The notes: a model not told the origin generated them from the letters alone. A stretch of 62,577 nt of DNA from an uncultured Flavobacteriales bacterium (GCA_913062955.1 CAJXZP010000016.1:1-62577); one strand, 5' to 3'. Counted from the first letter of the stretch, positions 16,961 through 26,653 are shown. A program made the numbers and translations.

Positions 16961-18256
16961 ATGAAGAATTTATTTACCGTTGTGATGGCCTCGGCCATGA
17001 TGGTGGTTGCACCGGTGGTGACCCAAGCCCAACTAAAATGTTACAGTTTGAAAGCTCCTGAAAAAACCATTGAAGGAATGCATAAACTGGCCATTTTGAA
17101 TTTTGAAAATCGTAAGGATGTGAATTGGAGGTATTACTCTACTTCTAATGATTACGGTTCTCAATTGGTAGATTATATGACCGCCAAATTACTGGAAGAA
17201 TACCGAGGTGTATATGCGCGTGGTGAAAACTACATGGAGCGATATAAAACCAATGTGTACACCATCGTAGAAAGAGGTGAGCTAGATAAGATCATGGCCG
17301 AACAAAGTTTAGGGGCTAGTGGTGCAGTAACCGATGGAGATGCTGCTAATGTAGGTAAGCTTTTAGGTTTGGATGTTATTATTTCAGGTGGATATACTAC
17401 GGATGTAAAAACTTCCGCAAAAACAAGTTCCAATACCAATTCCAAAACTGGAAAAACGACCTATTCGCATAGTGCCACCAAAGTCACCACTATTGAGGTT
17501 ACTATGAAAATTATTTCGGTGGAGACAGGGCAAATTTTGAGTATGACTACCAAATCCAAAACGCTGAAAAAAACGGCAAGTGGAAGTAGTCAAAGGGATG
17601 CTCGTGGTAAATTACCTTCAGATCAAGTAGCTATAGGAAACGCGATGAAAGCTATTTCTTTAGATTTAGTTTCTTACTTCACCCCAACTTTCGTTTACCA
17701 AGGTTTGGAAGTGGAAAAACCTAAGTCCAAAGAATATAAAGCGGATTTCAAAGCGGCTAGAGCTAAAGTGAAAGAAAATGATCTTTCGTCTGCTTTTGCC
17801 ATTGTAAAAGGGGTGTATGATTCGGATCCTTACGATGCGGCTATGGCTCATAATATGGGTGTTTTATATGAGGCCGTTGGAAATTATGACCAAGCGATTA
17901 CTTACCATGAAACGGCCTATCAATTAGATGATAGTAAAGGGCATAAAAAGGCTTTAGCTAGAGCATTAGATAGTAAAGGGGCTTTGGAGGAGTTAGGTAA
18001 ATTAGGTGTAGAAATTACTCCTTATGTATTTGATGAATCGGCAGGTGCGAAACTTAATATTGAAAAAGTAACTACGGCTGGGAAAAAGAAAGATCGTGTG
18101 ACGGCTTATACCGAACCAAATAAAGGGTCTGATGTAGCCGCAAAGGTTCCTGGGGATACTGAATTTGAGGTCTTAGGCCGTGAAGGTAGCTTTGTTAAAG
18201 TAAAACTTTTAGGTGGTAAAGTAGGTTGGATTAGTAAAACCGAATTAGATAAATAA
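16961..18256 (+). CDS. CsgG-domain protein with TPR and SH3 modules
   Basis: A 431-residue exported protein. Signal peptide about 1-23; a CsgG-like domain about 40-235 (KLAILNFENRKD, YTIVERGELDKIMAEQSLGASGAV, LGLDVIISGGYTTDV, TGQILSM); TPR-like helices about 255-335 (AMAHNMGVLYEAVGNYDQAITYHETAYQLD); and a C-terminal bacterial SH3 domain about 375-431 (TEFEVLGREGSFVKVKL). CsgG in curli systems is an outer-membrane secretion channel, but it is a lipoprotein and no lipobox cysteine is seen here; a periplasmic role is therefore as likely. The Ser/Thr/Lys-rich loop at about 150-170 is an insertion. The LPP20-like gene starts four bases after its stop. Confidence 0.85.
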   Translation: MKNLFTVVMASAMMVVAPVVTQAQLKCYSLKAPEKTIEGMHKLAILNFENRKDVNWRYYSTSNDYGSQLVDYMTAKLLEEYRGVYARGENYMERYKTNVYTIVERGELDKIMAEQSLGASGAVTDGDAANVGKLLGLDVIISGGYTTDVKTSAKTSSNTNSKTGKTTYSHSATKVTTIEVTMKIISVETGQILSMTTKSKTLKKTASGSSQRDARGKLPSDQVAIGNAMKAISLDLVSYFTPTFVYQGLEVEKPKSKEYKADFKAARAKVKENDLSSAFAIVKGVYDSDPYDAAMAHNMGVLYEAVGNYDQAITYHETAYQLDDSKGHKKALARALDSKGALEELGKLGVEITPYVFDESAGAKLNIEKVTTAGKKKDRVTAYTEPNKGSDVAAKVPGDTEFEVLGREGSFVKVKLLGGKVGWISKTELDK

Positions 18257-18259
18257 ACG

Positions 18260-20008
18260 ATGAAGAATCTCATGCTTTTCACTTTTATCCTTTTTTCTTG
18301 TGTTGGATTTTCACAAACACCAGAGTGGATTTCTAAGGATTTTAGAAATTCCAATTACCCGGAACATTCGTTTTTGAAAGGGTATGTTGAAATTATCGAT
18401 ATCAATAAAAAATATATTGATGAAGAAATGAAACAGGTGGTGGATGCGGCTAAGGCTAATCTGACACAAAGTGTTAAGGTGCAAGTGAAAAGTGTGAGTA
18501 CTTCAAATGTATCGGATTACAATGGGCAAATTGATGATTACTTTAATCAAAAAACTACCTCTAGTTCTGACTTGCAATTAATTGGTTTGCAAACCGATTC
18601 TTATTACGATAAGAAAACAAAAAAAGGCTATGGTTTTGCCTATGTAAACAAAAACCGAATGGTGGAGTATTACCGTTCTGAAATTGGAAAGAATGTTTCG
18701 GATATCACAAATATCATGGATCAAAGTTCCGGGATGCAGTCCAAAGGAGATATCAAACAGGCTTTCAAGAAAGGGTTGGAAGCATACAATAAATTTTTTA
18801 TCATCGATGAATCTCAAAAAATATTAATGGCTATTGGCGCCACTACTAGTTTGGATACTCGAATTGATGAAGTAAACGAGCTTAACTCAGCGTTTAATAC
18901 ATTAATGACGGGTATTCTATCCGATAGAAGAATGAGCTTAGATGATGTAGGTTTCATTGTGGCCAATGGCTTAATTAAATCTCAAGGTGACCTACATAAA
19001 AGCATCGGCTTGCAAGAGTTTACCTTTGAGCAAACGGGATTTACCTCGGATTTTTCGAACAAATTGAGCGAAGTTATTAAGCAATCCTTGCCTTCTGAAA
19101 CGCCATCTGTTGGATATACTATTCAAGGTGTGTTTTTAAAGAAAGGAACCAATTTGGTCGTGAAAAGTAAATTGATTGATACGAAATCAAAAAAAGTGGT
19201 TGGACGTAATTCCGTTCAAATTACGCAAGCCGAATTATTAATGAATCACATCTCCTTTGTTCCGAGTGATATTGAAAACTTAGAACAGTTGGTGACCATG
19301 CGTATGGAAAGTCAAACGGTCGGAGCTAAAGGTAAATCTGGTCTTGGATTGGATAAAGATCTGGTAGCGATGGTTACCATTGATGGTAAACCTGCTTCGG
19401 GAATACCTGTGAAATTTTACAACAATAATGGGGGTACGGTGTATTGTGCAACCATTTCTGATGCTTTGGGAAATGCCAGTTGTCGAGTAAAAAAGATTAG
19501 TGGTGCGTACAAGAATCAAGTTCTTAAAGCTACCGTTGACTTAAGTCAGTATGTTACGAACGATTCCAGTACCTATGTATTGGATTATTTAAGAAACAAT
19601 AAATTACCTGAAGCCTCTTTTAAAGTGGTTGTAATGCCGAGTACCATTTATGTGAAATCGGTAGAAAACAACTTTGGTCAATCCTTAGATGTGAAATTAA
19701 TCGAGCCTAAATTGAAACAAAGTCTATCCTCTGAAGGATTTGATTTTGATGAGGTCGGTGATAATTCTGATTATATAATTAGTATCCGTGCATCTTCTCG
19801 TAAGGGAGGAAATGTAGGGGGTGTTTACTTTGCGTATGTGGATGTTACTATTTCGGTATACGATAATATCCTAGGAAAGGAAATCTACAAAGAAAGTATC
19901 AATAATGTAAAAGGTGGAGGTGGAACCTTTGAACAAGCAGGCGGGAAAGCCTATTATGCGGCAGCGGATATGGCTCAAAAAAAGATTGAAGATTTACTGA
20001 TTGATTAA
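18260..20008 (+). CDS. Exported LPP20-like protein, partner of the CsgG-domain protein
   Basis: A 582-residue exported protein (signal peptide about 1-18, GFS-Q). The first part, TPEWISKDFRNSNYPEHSFLKGY then a helix of AKANLTQSVKVQVKSVSTS and KKGYGFAYVNKNRMVEYY, is the LPP20/flagellar-assembly-T-like pattern. The middle is helical, about 360-440 looks like an Ig-like domain (IDGKPASGIPVKFYNNNGG), and the end (about 480-582) resembles a second CsgG/LptE-like alpha-beta unit (LKQSLSSEGFDFDEVG...YIISIRASS). Coupled to the CsgG gene, it likely works with it at the outer membrane. Its 3' end overlaps the convergent gene by four bases. Confidence 0.72.
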   Translation: MKNLMLFTFILFSCVGFSQTPEWISKDFRNSNYPEHSFLKGYVEIIDINKKYIDEEMKQVVDAAKANLTQSVKVQVKSVSTSNVSDYNGQIDDYFNQKTTSSSDLQLIGLQTDSYYDKKTKKGYGFAYVNKNRMVEYYRSEIGKNVSDITNIMDQSSGMQSKGDIKQAFKKGLEAYNKFFIIDESQKILMAIGATTSLDTRIDEVNELNSAFNTLMTGILSDRRMSLDDVGFIVANGLIKSQGDLHKSIGLQEFTFEQTGFTSDFSNKLSEVIKQSLPSETPSVGYTIQGVFLKKGTNLVVKSKLIDTKSKKVVGRNSVQITQAELLMNHISFVPSDIENLEQLVTMRMESQTVGAKGKSGLGLDKDLVAMVTIDGKPASGIPVKFYNNNGGTVYCATISDALGNASCRVKKISGAYKNQVLKATVDLSQYVTNDSSTYVLDYLRNNKLPEASFKVVVMPSTIYVKSVENNFGQSLDVKLIEPKLKQSLSSEGFDFDEVGDNSDYIISIRASSRKGGNVGGVYFAYVDVTISVYDNILGKEIYKESINNVKGGGGTFEQAGGKAYYAAADMAQKKIEDLLID

Positions 20009-21081
20009 TACGTTAATTCCATTTTACCAATAAATCCATTTCCCGAAACCCAAGCTATGTTGGGGCTTGCAAATCGTATGGATAAATAGTTTTTTTCATT
20101 GGGAAAGGAAATCCATTCATGAGTTTTGAAATCAAATAACGCCATTAAACTATTTCCACCCCGAGCTCTTCCACTTAAAGAAAAAAGGTACTGGCCATTT
20201 TGTTCGGGGATCCATTGGACACAAGAAATAAACCCAGAGTTTCCTTCATTTGGTAATGACTTCCATGTTTGACCTCCATTTTTAGTAAGGGCTAAGTTTA
20301 TGCAAGAATAGGACACCGAATCCCAATTTCCACCGGCTATAACTCCTGTGTTGGAATCTAAAAAATCAACGGAATATATCCCCGTCATTTGTTCTCCTGA
20401 AATTATAGGAGTTGCAGCAACTTGCCATTGCTTACCATGATTAGTGGAAAAAATAACCCGTGATTGACTTTTACCTCCAGTTCCAATCCATACGGAATTT
20501 CCAGCAAGGGCAATATTGGTATTACTTGCCGCAAACGGATTTTCATCCGTTAAAGCAGGTGGAATTGAGTCACAGATTAATCTCTTCCATGATTTTCCAC
20601 CATCCCGTGTAACAGCCAAATGAAAGCAATTATTATGGGCATCGCCCAAAATAATTCCGGTTTCATCATTCCAAAAATTAACCGCATCAAAAAATGCAAT
20701 TTTAGAGGTGTCGGTATAGACTAATTGCCAAGAATTACCCTTGTTGATAGAGCGATAAACACTTGCAGGATTCATGATGTTGACTAAAAATATATTTCCA
20801 TTTGCAGTCACTTTAATGGACCGTAACTCAGGAACTGCCCCCGGAATTCGTAAGGTATCTACATACCAATTTTCACCACCGTCACTAGTGTATCCCCAAG
20901 TACCTTTTGATCCGGCAAACCAAACGCAGGAATCGTTAATTACCTGTAACGCCCGAATACTAATTCCTGGAAATTCAAAATCTATGATTTCAATTTGGGG
21001 GTCCACTATTTCTGTTTTTGAGAATTTGCAGGAATAGAAAAATAGCCAAGAAAATAGGGCAAGAATTAGTGATAATCTCAT
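20005..21081 (-). CDS. Ycf48/BNR-repeat lipoprotein
   Basis: A 358-residue protein with a lipobox (LFFYSC, Cys18) and a seven-bladed propeller pattern of the Ycf48-like/BNR type: repeats such as TSDGGENWYVD, SINKGNSWQLV, TRDGGKSWKRL, STNHGKQWQV and TKNGGQTWKSL are spaced by about 50 residues. In cyanobacteria Ycf48 assists photosystem II; in Bacteroidota homologues are surface or periplasmic proteins without set function. The gene is alone, convergent with the LPP20 gene. Confidence 0.85.
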   Translation of the reverse strand: MRLSLILALFSWLFFYSCKFSKTEIVDPQIEIIDFEFPGISIRALQVINDSCVWFAGSKGTWGYTSDGGENWYVDTLRIPGAVPELRSIKVTANGNIFLVNIMNPASVYRSINKGNSWQLVYTDTSKIAFFDAVNFWNDETGIILGDAHNNCFHLAVTRDGGKSWKRLICDSIPPALTDENPFAASNTNIALAGNSVWIGTGGKSQSRVIFSTNHGKQWQVAATPIISGEQMTGIYSVDFLDSNTGVIAGGNWDSVSYSCINLALTKNGGQTWKSLPNEGNSGFISCVQWIPEQNGQYLFSLSGRARGGNSLMALFDFKTHEWISFPNEKNYLSIRFASPNIAWVSGNGFIGKMELTY

Positions 21082-21144
21082 GCCCCAAATTAAGTATTTT
21101 TCTCTAGAATTTAAGTAAATTGTGCGCGACTAAAAATACAGGAT

Positions 21145-21453
21145 TTGGATATTTCATCATATATTATTGGCTTCGTTTTTATTGGGTTAGGTTTTTTAGT
21201 AAAAGCCTTTCCTGGTTTAATTGCAGGGTATAATACCCTATCGGATGCGGAAAAAAAAAATGTAGATGTATCGGGATTAAGCTCCTTTGTACGTAATTGT
21301 TTAATTGGTATTGGGCTAGCTATGTTTATGGCCATTGGTATTTTAGATGTAATCCATAAATCAAGTTATTCAAGCTTTGTGTTTTTCCCAATTATTTTAG
21401 TCGGTATGATTGTACTTATTGTGGGTTCACAGAAATATGATCATAACAAATAG
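21145..21453 (+). CDS. DUF3784-type membrane protein
   Basis: A 102-residue protein with three membrane helices (about 5-22, 50-67, 74-93). The sequence FVFIGLGFLVKAFPGLIAGYNTLSDAEKKNVDVSGL matches the DUF3784 family found in Firmicutes and Bacteroidota; function unknown. No ATG exists in frame after the upstream stop at 21112, so translation most likely starts at TTG 21145 (MDISSY...), where family members begin; an AGGA lies unusually close. It sits between the divergent Ycf48 gene and the PLP enzyme. Confidence 0.75.
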   Translation: MDISSYIIGFVFIGLGFLVKAFPGLIAGYNTLSDAEKKNVDVSGLSSFVRNCLIGIGLAMFMAIGILDVIHKSSYSSFVFFPIILVGMIVLIVGSQKYDHNK

Positions 21454-21525
21454 TTTATTCCAATAATAAGAAACAAGTGATCTGCGTATCACTAAAAGAA
21501 TATTAGAACATTTAAATTCATAGCA

Positions 21526-22734
21526 ATGATTGATAAAAAATTTGATCCGGCATCAGCGGTACAAGACGAACAAAATTTTGGCGAGTTTGGAGGAGTTAAT
21601 CCATCCATTACAGATAGCTCTACCTATACTTTTATGGAGGCCGAAAGCATGGAAGGTACCTTTGTAGGAGAAACGGAAGGATGTTTTTTATACTCCAGAC
21701 ACTGGAATCCAACCAATAAATATTTAGCGGATGCTTTGGCTAGAATGGAAGGGGCGGAATCTGCACAAGTAGTGGGTTCTGGTATGGCAGCGATTTCGAA
21801 CGTAACCATGCAAATTTGCGAGTCTGGAGATCATATCATTTCTTCCAAAACCATTTATGGCGGAACGTATTCTTTATTTCACTTCTACCTTCCTAAATTC
21901 AATATCCATACGACCTTATTAGATATTACCGATTTAGCAGCTGTGGAAGCCGCCATTACTCCAGAAACAAAGATGATTTTTTGTGAGGTAATGAGTAACC
22001 CTTTATTGGAAATTGCCAATATTACAGCGTTATCTGAATTAGCCCATAAAAACGGGATTAAGTTGGTGATCGATAATACGTTTACCCCAATGATATTTAC
22101 TCCATTAGCCTTTGGTGCTGATGTGGTGGTTCATTCGTTAACTAAGTTTATTAATGGTGCCAGTGATACCGTTGCCGGAGCGATTTGTGGTTCGGAAGAG
22201 TTTATTAATTCATTAATGGATTTGAATACGGGGTCTACCATGTTACTCGGTCCAACGATGGATGGGGTACGTTCTGCAAGTGTCATGAAGAACTTAAGAA
22301 CTTTACATATTCGTATGGTTCAGCATAGTAAAAACGCATTATTTATTGCGGAAAGTCTTCAAGCTGATGGTGTGAGTGTACGTTATGCAGGTTTGAAAGA
22401 TCATCCATCTTATGAGTTGATGAAAGAGCAAATGAACACGGAATACGGATTTGGAGGAATGGTATTAATTGACTGTAAAACCAAAGAGAATGCGTATAAA
22501 CTAATGAATGCAATGCAGAAAGATAACGTAGGTTATTTAGCCGTGAGTTTAGGATTCTATAAAACGTTATTTAGTGCTCCGGGCAGTAGTACTTCTTCTG
22601 AGATTCCAGAAGAAGAACAAGGAGATATGGGATTAAGTCCAGGTTTAATTAGAATGTCTGTTGGATTAGATATGGATATTGAAAGAACCTATGATACCAT
22701 TAAAGCACGCTTAAAAGAAATTGGATTGGTTTAA
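21526..22734 (+). CDS. Cys/Met metabolism PLP enzyme (cystathionine gamma-synthase or methionine gamma-lyase type)
   Basis: A 402-residue enzyme of the Cys/Met metabolism PLP family. Visible are the aromatic/glycine loop YSRHWNPTNKYLADALARMEGAE, GSGMAAIS for the cofactor phosphate, VIDNTFTP with the PLP aspartate, and HSLTKFINGASD with the Schiff-base Lys207. The family includes cystathionine gamma-synthase, cystathionine lyase and methionine gamma-lyase; residues that would separate these are not conclusive. A hairpin AGTGAT/ATCACT lies at 21476-21493 upstream, too short for a known SAM riboswitch. It is followed by its own terminator. Confidence 0.87.
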   Translation: MIDKKFDPASAVQDEQNFGEFGGVNPSITDSSTYTFMEAESMEGTFVGETEGCFLYSRHWNPTNKYLADALARMEGAESAQVVGSGMAAISNVTMQICESGDHIISSKTIYGGTYSLFHFYLPKFNIHTTLLDITDLAAVEAAITPETKMIFCEVMSNPLLEIANITALSELAHKNGIKLVIDNTFTPMIFTPLAFGADVVVHSLTKFINGASDTVAGAICGSEEFINSLMDLNTGSTMLLGPTMDGVRSASVMKNLRTLHIRMVQHSKNALFIAESLQADGVSVRYAGLKDHPSYELMKEQMNTEYGFGGMVLIDCKTKENAYKLMNAMQKDNVGYLAVSLGFYKTLFSAPGSSTSSEIPEEEQGDMGLSPGLIRMSVGLDMDIERTYDTIKARLKEIGLV

Positions 22735-22751
22735 AATCTAAGGAGTACCAG

Positions 22752-22783
22752 AAAGGCTGTCAGTTATGATGGCCTTTTTTTTT
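22752..22783 (+). terminator. Terminator after the PLP enzyme gene
   Basis: Arms AAAGGC and GCCTTT with a short inner TCA/TGA pairing, followed by a run of nine T. It lies between convergent genes. Confidence 0.7.
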
Positions 22784-22786
22784 GTC

Positions 22787-22984
22787 CTATTTTTCCAGTT
22801 CACCCAGGACGTCCGCAATATCCTTTTCGGTTTTGTACAGTTTTCCTTGACAAATTTTAATGAGCTCAGTGGCTCGTTTTACTTTGGCAGAAAGCTCATC
22901 AATGGAAATTTGATCATCCTCAATTCCAGCAACAATTGTTTCCAATTCGTGCATCGCTTTTTCGTAATTTACTTCTTTACTCAT
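22787..22984 (-). CDS. xseB: Exodeoxyribonuclease VII small subunit
   Basis: A 65-residue helical protein with the family pattern YEKAMHELETIVAGIEDDQISIDELSAKVKRA split across two helices. It binds the long C-terminal helices of XseA to form the single-strand-specific exonuclease VII. Its start overlaps the end of xseA by eight bases, the normal arrangement, so the two subunits are coupled in translation. Confidence 0.93.
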   Translation of the reverse strand: MSKEVNYEKAMHELETIVAGIEDDQISIDELSAKVKRATELIKICQGKLYKTEKDIADVLGELEK

Positions 22985-24293
22985 GGGTGTTAATTTTAAT
23001 GATTTTAGCGTCTATACTACCCGCATGGAATTGGGTGGATATGTCATCTCCTAGTTTCAAGTCCGATAAATTGGTGACCGTTTTTCCATCTTTAAGAGTC
23101 ATACTGTAACCACGCTTTAATATGTTTTTAGGGTCCAATATTTTTAATTTGGCATTCAGTAATTCAATTCTACTCTGGTTTTTGGTGATCAATTTTTTAC
23201 TGGCTGTTTCTAATTGGTTTTTTAAAGTGAGGTTTAAGAAGTTTTGTTCTCGTACAATCAGTTTATCAGACCCTGTTTTGACCGAAGAACCTAAGCTCTG
23301 AATTCTCATTTTTTCATTATTTATGGGCTGTGCAGCATACGATTTTAGGTGATGAATGGTATGGATTAATTTTTGCTTCTCAGGCTTTATTTTCTGATTG
23401 GGGATATCCAAAATATAGGAACGCACATTTTGTAATTTGGTATCTAAGTTTCGGTAAATATCTACGAAAGAATCGGCTACCGCAGTGGGTGTGATTCGAT
23501 TGAGGTGAGATACCATTTCCACAACGGTTTCGTTGGTGGAGTGCCCAATACCTGTAATAATTGGAATGGGGAAAGTCGCTACCGCCTTCGCCATATCAAT
23601 ATGATTGTAACAATTAAGACCCACATCTCCGCCTCCTCCCCGGATAATCATGGCCACATCAAAATCGCCCAAACGCCCCGCAATAACTTCAAGTTGTTCG
23701 GTGATACTACCCACGGCTACATCGCCTTGTAAAATGGCAGGAAAGAGCTCGTAAGCATAATTGTATGCAGAGGCTTTTGCCTTCATGGTTTCCAAAAAAT
23801 CTTGGTATCCTTTACTGGTAATTACCGAAATAATGGCAATTCGATTCGGAAAGAAGGGAAATGGAACATTTCTGTTGGCATCAAATATCCCTTCCTTTTT
23901 TAAAGTGGCAATGGCCATTTTCTTTTCACGTGCAATTTCACCCAAAGTAAAGGAGGGATCTATATCCCGAATGTTCAAAGAAATACCATGGGTAGGGGAG
24001 TAACTAACTTGAACAGAAAACAGGATTCTCATTCCTTCACGGAGTTCTTCTCCGGTTTCGGTACGGAATTTATGTGCCAGGTTTTGGTAGGTTCTACTCC
24101 AAATAGTAGAACGAATTTCAGCCACAATTTTTCCGTTTTTCTTTTCCACTAATTCCGGATAACAATGGCCACTTTTGGGATAGAAGTTGAGTTTGGAAAT
24201 TTCCGCAGAAACCCAATAGGTGGTATTGAAAGTGCGACTAATAACCCTTTCTATACTCTGCGATAATTCTAATAGTGTGTGCGATTTTGACAT
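22977..24293 (-). CDS. xseA: Exodeoxyribonuclease VII large subunit
   Basis: A 438-residue catalytic subunit that degrades single-stranded DNA from both ends. The N-terminal OB domain is at about 10-105, the catalytic core at about 110-310 (RIAIISVITSKGYQDFLETM, IIRGGGGDVGLNCYNHIDMA, ITGIGHSTNETVVEMVS, RITPTAVADSF), followed by a long coiled coil to about 385 and the ending LKRGYSMTLKDGKTV. All signature motifs are present. It lies four bases after the thioesterase gene and overlaps xseB. Confidence 0.95.
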   Translation of the reverse strand: MSKSHTLLELSQSIERVISRTFNTTYWVSAEISKLNFYPKSGHCYPELVEKKNGKIVAEIRSTIWSRTYQNLAHKFRTETGEELREGMRILFSVQVSYSPTHGISLNIRDIDPSFTLGEIAREKKMAIATLKKEGIFDANRNVPFPFFPNRIAIISVITSKGYQDFLETMKAKASAYNYAYELFPAILQGDVAVGSITEQLEVIAGRLGDFDVAMIIRGGGGDVGLNCYNHIDMAKAVATFPIPIITGIGHSTNETVVEMVSHLNRITPTAVADSFVDIYRNLDTKLQNVRSYILDIPNQKIKPEKQKLIHTIHHLKSYAAQPINNEKMRIQSLGSSVKTGSDKLIVREQNFLNLTLKNQLETASKKLITKNQSRIELLNAKLKILDPKNILKRGYSMTLKDGKTVTNLSDLKLGDDISTQFHAGSIDAKIIKINTHE

Positions 24294-24296
24294 GAA

Positions 24297-24713
24297 TTAA
24301 ATTAACCCACCTTCAAAGTTCTCAATCAAATTTTTCCATTCGGTAGGAACCTCAATGCTTTCGTTTTTTTTATGATTAAAACAAACCAATACATTCACCC
24401 CACTTGCCATTTCGGTTTCTATTCCGTTTTTGTATTTGAATATTTTGAAATTAAACTCCATGCTTTTTCTGCCAATCGCCACACACTCCATACCACACTT
24501 AGCTATGTCTTTTAGAACCAATGGTTGGAGGTAATTAATTTCAGTACGTGCTAAAAGCACTCCCCATTCCTCCCAATCTTGACGTTCGCCCAAAATATCA
24601 TCAAAGTATCGAATCCGTGCTTGTTCCACATAGGATAGATAAACCACATTATTGACATGTGCTAAGGCATCTAAATCTCGAAAACGAATTTCTATATCTG
24701 AAAAAAATTTCAT
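24297..24713 (-). CDS. Hot-dog fold acyl-CoA thioesterase
   Basis: A 138-residue thioesterase of the 4-hydroxybenzoyl-CoA thioesterase/YbgC type. IRFRDLDALAHVNNVVYLSYVEQARIRYF holds the active-site aspartate and the HxNNxxY pattern. It hydrolyses acyl-CoA or acyl-carrier thioesters; the chain is not predictable. Placed between the sugar dehydratase gene and xseA on the same strand, four bases from xseA. Confidence 0.9.
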   Translation of the reverse strand: MKFFSDIEIRFRDLDALAHVNNVVYLSYVEQARIRYFDDILGERQDWEEWGVLLARTEINYLQPLVLKDIAKCGMECVAIGRKSMEFNFKIFKYKNGIETEMASGVNVLVCFNHKKNESIEVPTEWKNLIENFEGGLI

Positions 24714-24741
24714 CGGAACTGATTTTAATAAAGAATGAAAC

Positions 24742-26616
24742 TTATTTGTCTAACTTCGAGTAAATGGAGTTTTTGCTCTTGTATTCGGGTACAATAGCTT
24801 TCATTTTGGACACAATGTTCATATTGTCTTGTCCAATATATGAATCAATTAATGCATTTACATTTTGCGTAATTTCTTCAAAGTCATATTCCCGAACTTG
24901 CGCCCCCATAATTTGAGAATGGTGCGTCTTTAGAGTATTTTCTTCGTTGGCTAATAATTCTTCGTACAGCTTTTCTCCAGGACGTAAACCACTAAACTTT
25001 ATTTGAATGTCCTTTCCAACAGTCAAACCAGAAAGCTTGATCATTTTTTCGGCTAAGGAAACAATCTTGACAGATTCGCCCATATCGAAAATAAAAATTT
25101 CGCCCCCTGCACCCATCATACCTGCTTCCAATACCAATTGACATGCTTCAGGTATGGTCATAAAGAAGCGTGTTATATCTGGATGGGTAACCGTTATAGG
25201 TCCCCCTTCCTCAATTTGACGTTTAAAAATAGGTATAACCGATCCATTGGATCCCAATACATTTCCAAATCGTGTAGTAATAAATTTGGTTTTACTATGT
25301 TGATTTTTGGATTGCGTATAAATTTCTGCAATTCGTTTGGAAGCTCCCATTACATTGGTTGGGTTTACCGCCTTATCGGTCGATATCATCACAAATTTCT
25401 CGACCCCAAATTCATCCGATAAATCCGCAATAATTTTTGACCCTTGTATATTCGCTTTGATGGCTTCCGATGGATTATCCTCCATCATGGGTACATGCTT
25501 ATAGGCAGCCGCATGATACACAAATGATGGTTTAAATTCATTGAATAAGTTACGCATTCTCACTTCGTTTCGTACGTCACCTATTACAATTTCGCACATA
25601 TGGTGCCCATATCGTTGGTGCATTCGAAGTTCTAAATCGTATAGCGGAGTTTCCGCTTGATCCAGCATAATAATTTTTTCGGGGTAGTACTGAATGATTT
25701 GATCTACTAATCCAGAACCAATAGAACCCGCAGCCCCAGTAACTAAAATGGTTTTACCTGTAAGCTGTCCTTTAATTTTATCCTGATTTAATTGAATGGG
25801 TTTTCGACCCAATAATTCCTCAATTTTAACCGCCTTTATTTGTTTAACACTCAGTTCGCCATTAATCCAATCCGTTACCGGAGGAATAATTTTAACTTCA
25901 ATGTTATGGAAGAGGCATTGCTCAATGATCTCTTTCTTTTTTAGCTTATCAATTTTTTGAACTGCAATAATTAAAGTGGCCGGTTTCTTTTCAATTAGAA
26001 TTTCCTCCAGTGCTTCCTCTCTATAAATTTTGGTCCCTTCTAGTAATTTGCCTTGCTTACTAGGACTAGAATCAATAAAAGCGATGACCTTGTACTTAAC
26101 CGCTGTAACACGGTCTAAGGCTTGTTTGGTTGTCAATCCATTATGCCCTGCACCATAAATTACCACATCGCTTTTAGAGGTGGATGTGGAGGTGATTTCC
26201 TGAAATATTAATCGAATAATAGCACGAAATGAAGCAATTAAGAAGAAAGTTGAAATGTATTCAATAATGATGACTGAAAAAGGAACTAAATACTTGTCGG
26301 TCGAAAAAAAGGAAATGAAATTTAAAATAATCAGGACACCTGTACCGGCAGAAATAGCCAAATACATTCGCTGCAAGTCTTGTATGCTGGTATGACGAAT
26401 TACTCCACTATAGGTTTTGAAGAAAAACGATACCATAATCCTTACCGAAAGGATGATTAGAAAACCATTAATTAAAGTGGTGATTTCCTGTTCGGGAATA
26501 TCAAAATTAAAACGAAGGAAAAAGGATGCAATGACTGAAAATGCGATAATTGTAAGGTCAATGGAAAAAATAATCCATTTTGGCGCATTTGATTCAAAGT
26601 TTAAATATGTTCTCAA
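24742..26616 (-). CDS. Membrane nucleotide-sugar 4,6-dehydratase (CapD/WbpM/PglF type)
   Basis: A 624-residue inner-membrane enzyme of polysaccharide synthesis. Four N-terminal membrane helices (to about 125), a CoA-binding-like domain (VVIYGAGHNGLTTKQAL, about 145-245), and an extended short-chain dehydrogenase domain from about 285: the NAD loop TGAAGSIGSGL, MLDQAETPLYDLE, VYHAAAYKHVP, VMISTDKAVNPTNVMGASKR and TRFGNVLGSNGSVIPIF. The family converts UDP-GlcNAc to its 4-keto-6-deoxy form for bacillosamine, QuiNAc or FucNAc sugars. No capsule cluster surrounds it; the sugar transferase at 13571-14992 could use its product (inference). Confidence 0.93.
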   Translation of the reverse strand: MRTYLNFESNAPKWIIFSIDLTIIAFSVIASFFLRFNFDIPEQEITTLINGFLIILSVRIMVSFFFKTYSGVIRHTSIQDLQRMYLAISAGTGVLIILNFISFFSTDKYLVPFSVIIIEYISTFFLIASFRAIIRLIFQEITSTSTSKSDVVIYGAGHNGLTTKQALDRVTAVKYKVIAFIDSSPSKQGKLLEGTKIYREEALEEILIEKKPATLIIAVQKIDKLKKKEIIEQCLFHNIEVKIIPPVTDWINGELSVKQIKAVKIEELLGRKPIQLNQDKIKGQLTGKTILVTGAAGSIGSGLVDQIIQYYPEKIIMLDQAETPLYDLELRMHQRYGHHMCEIVIGDVRNEVRMRNLFNEFKPSFVYHAAAYKHVPMMEDNPSEAIKANIQGSKIIADLSDEFGVEKFVMISTDKAVNPTNVMGASKRIAEIYTQSKNQHSKTKFITTRFGNVLGSNGSVIPIFKRQIEEGGPITVTHPDITRFFMTIPEACQLVLEAGMMGAGGEIFIFDMGESVKIVSLAEKMIKLSGLTVGKDIQIKFSGLRPGEKLYEELLANEENTLKTHHSQIMGAQVREYDFEEITQNVNALIDSYIGQDNMNIVSKMKAIVPEYKSKNSIYSKLDK

Positions 26617-26645
26617 GCCTGAAATCTAGTTTGTTAATAGGTGGC

Positions 26646-26653
26646 CAAAGATA
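26646..26653 (-). promoter_or_regulatory. TAnnTTTG element before the sugar dehydratase gene
   Basis: The minus strand reads TATCTTTG, 29 bases before the ATG at 26616; no TTG at proper spacing was seen. Confidence 0.45.

Noticed and set aside
21454-21525. SAM riboswitch before the Cys/Met PLP enzyme
   Set aside because: The gap is only 72 bases with a single six-base hairpin and no match to SAM riboswitch cores that I know.
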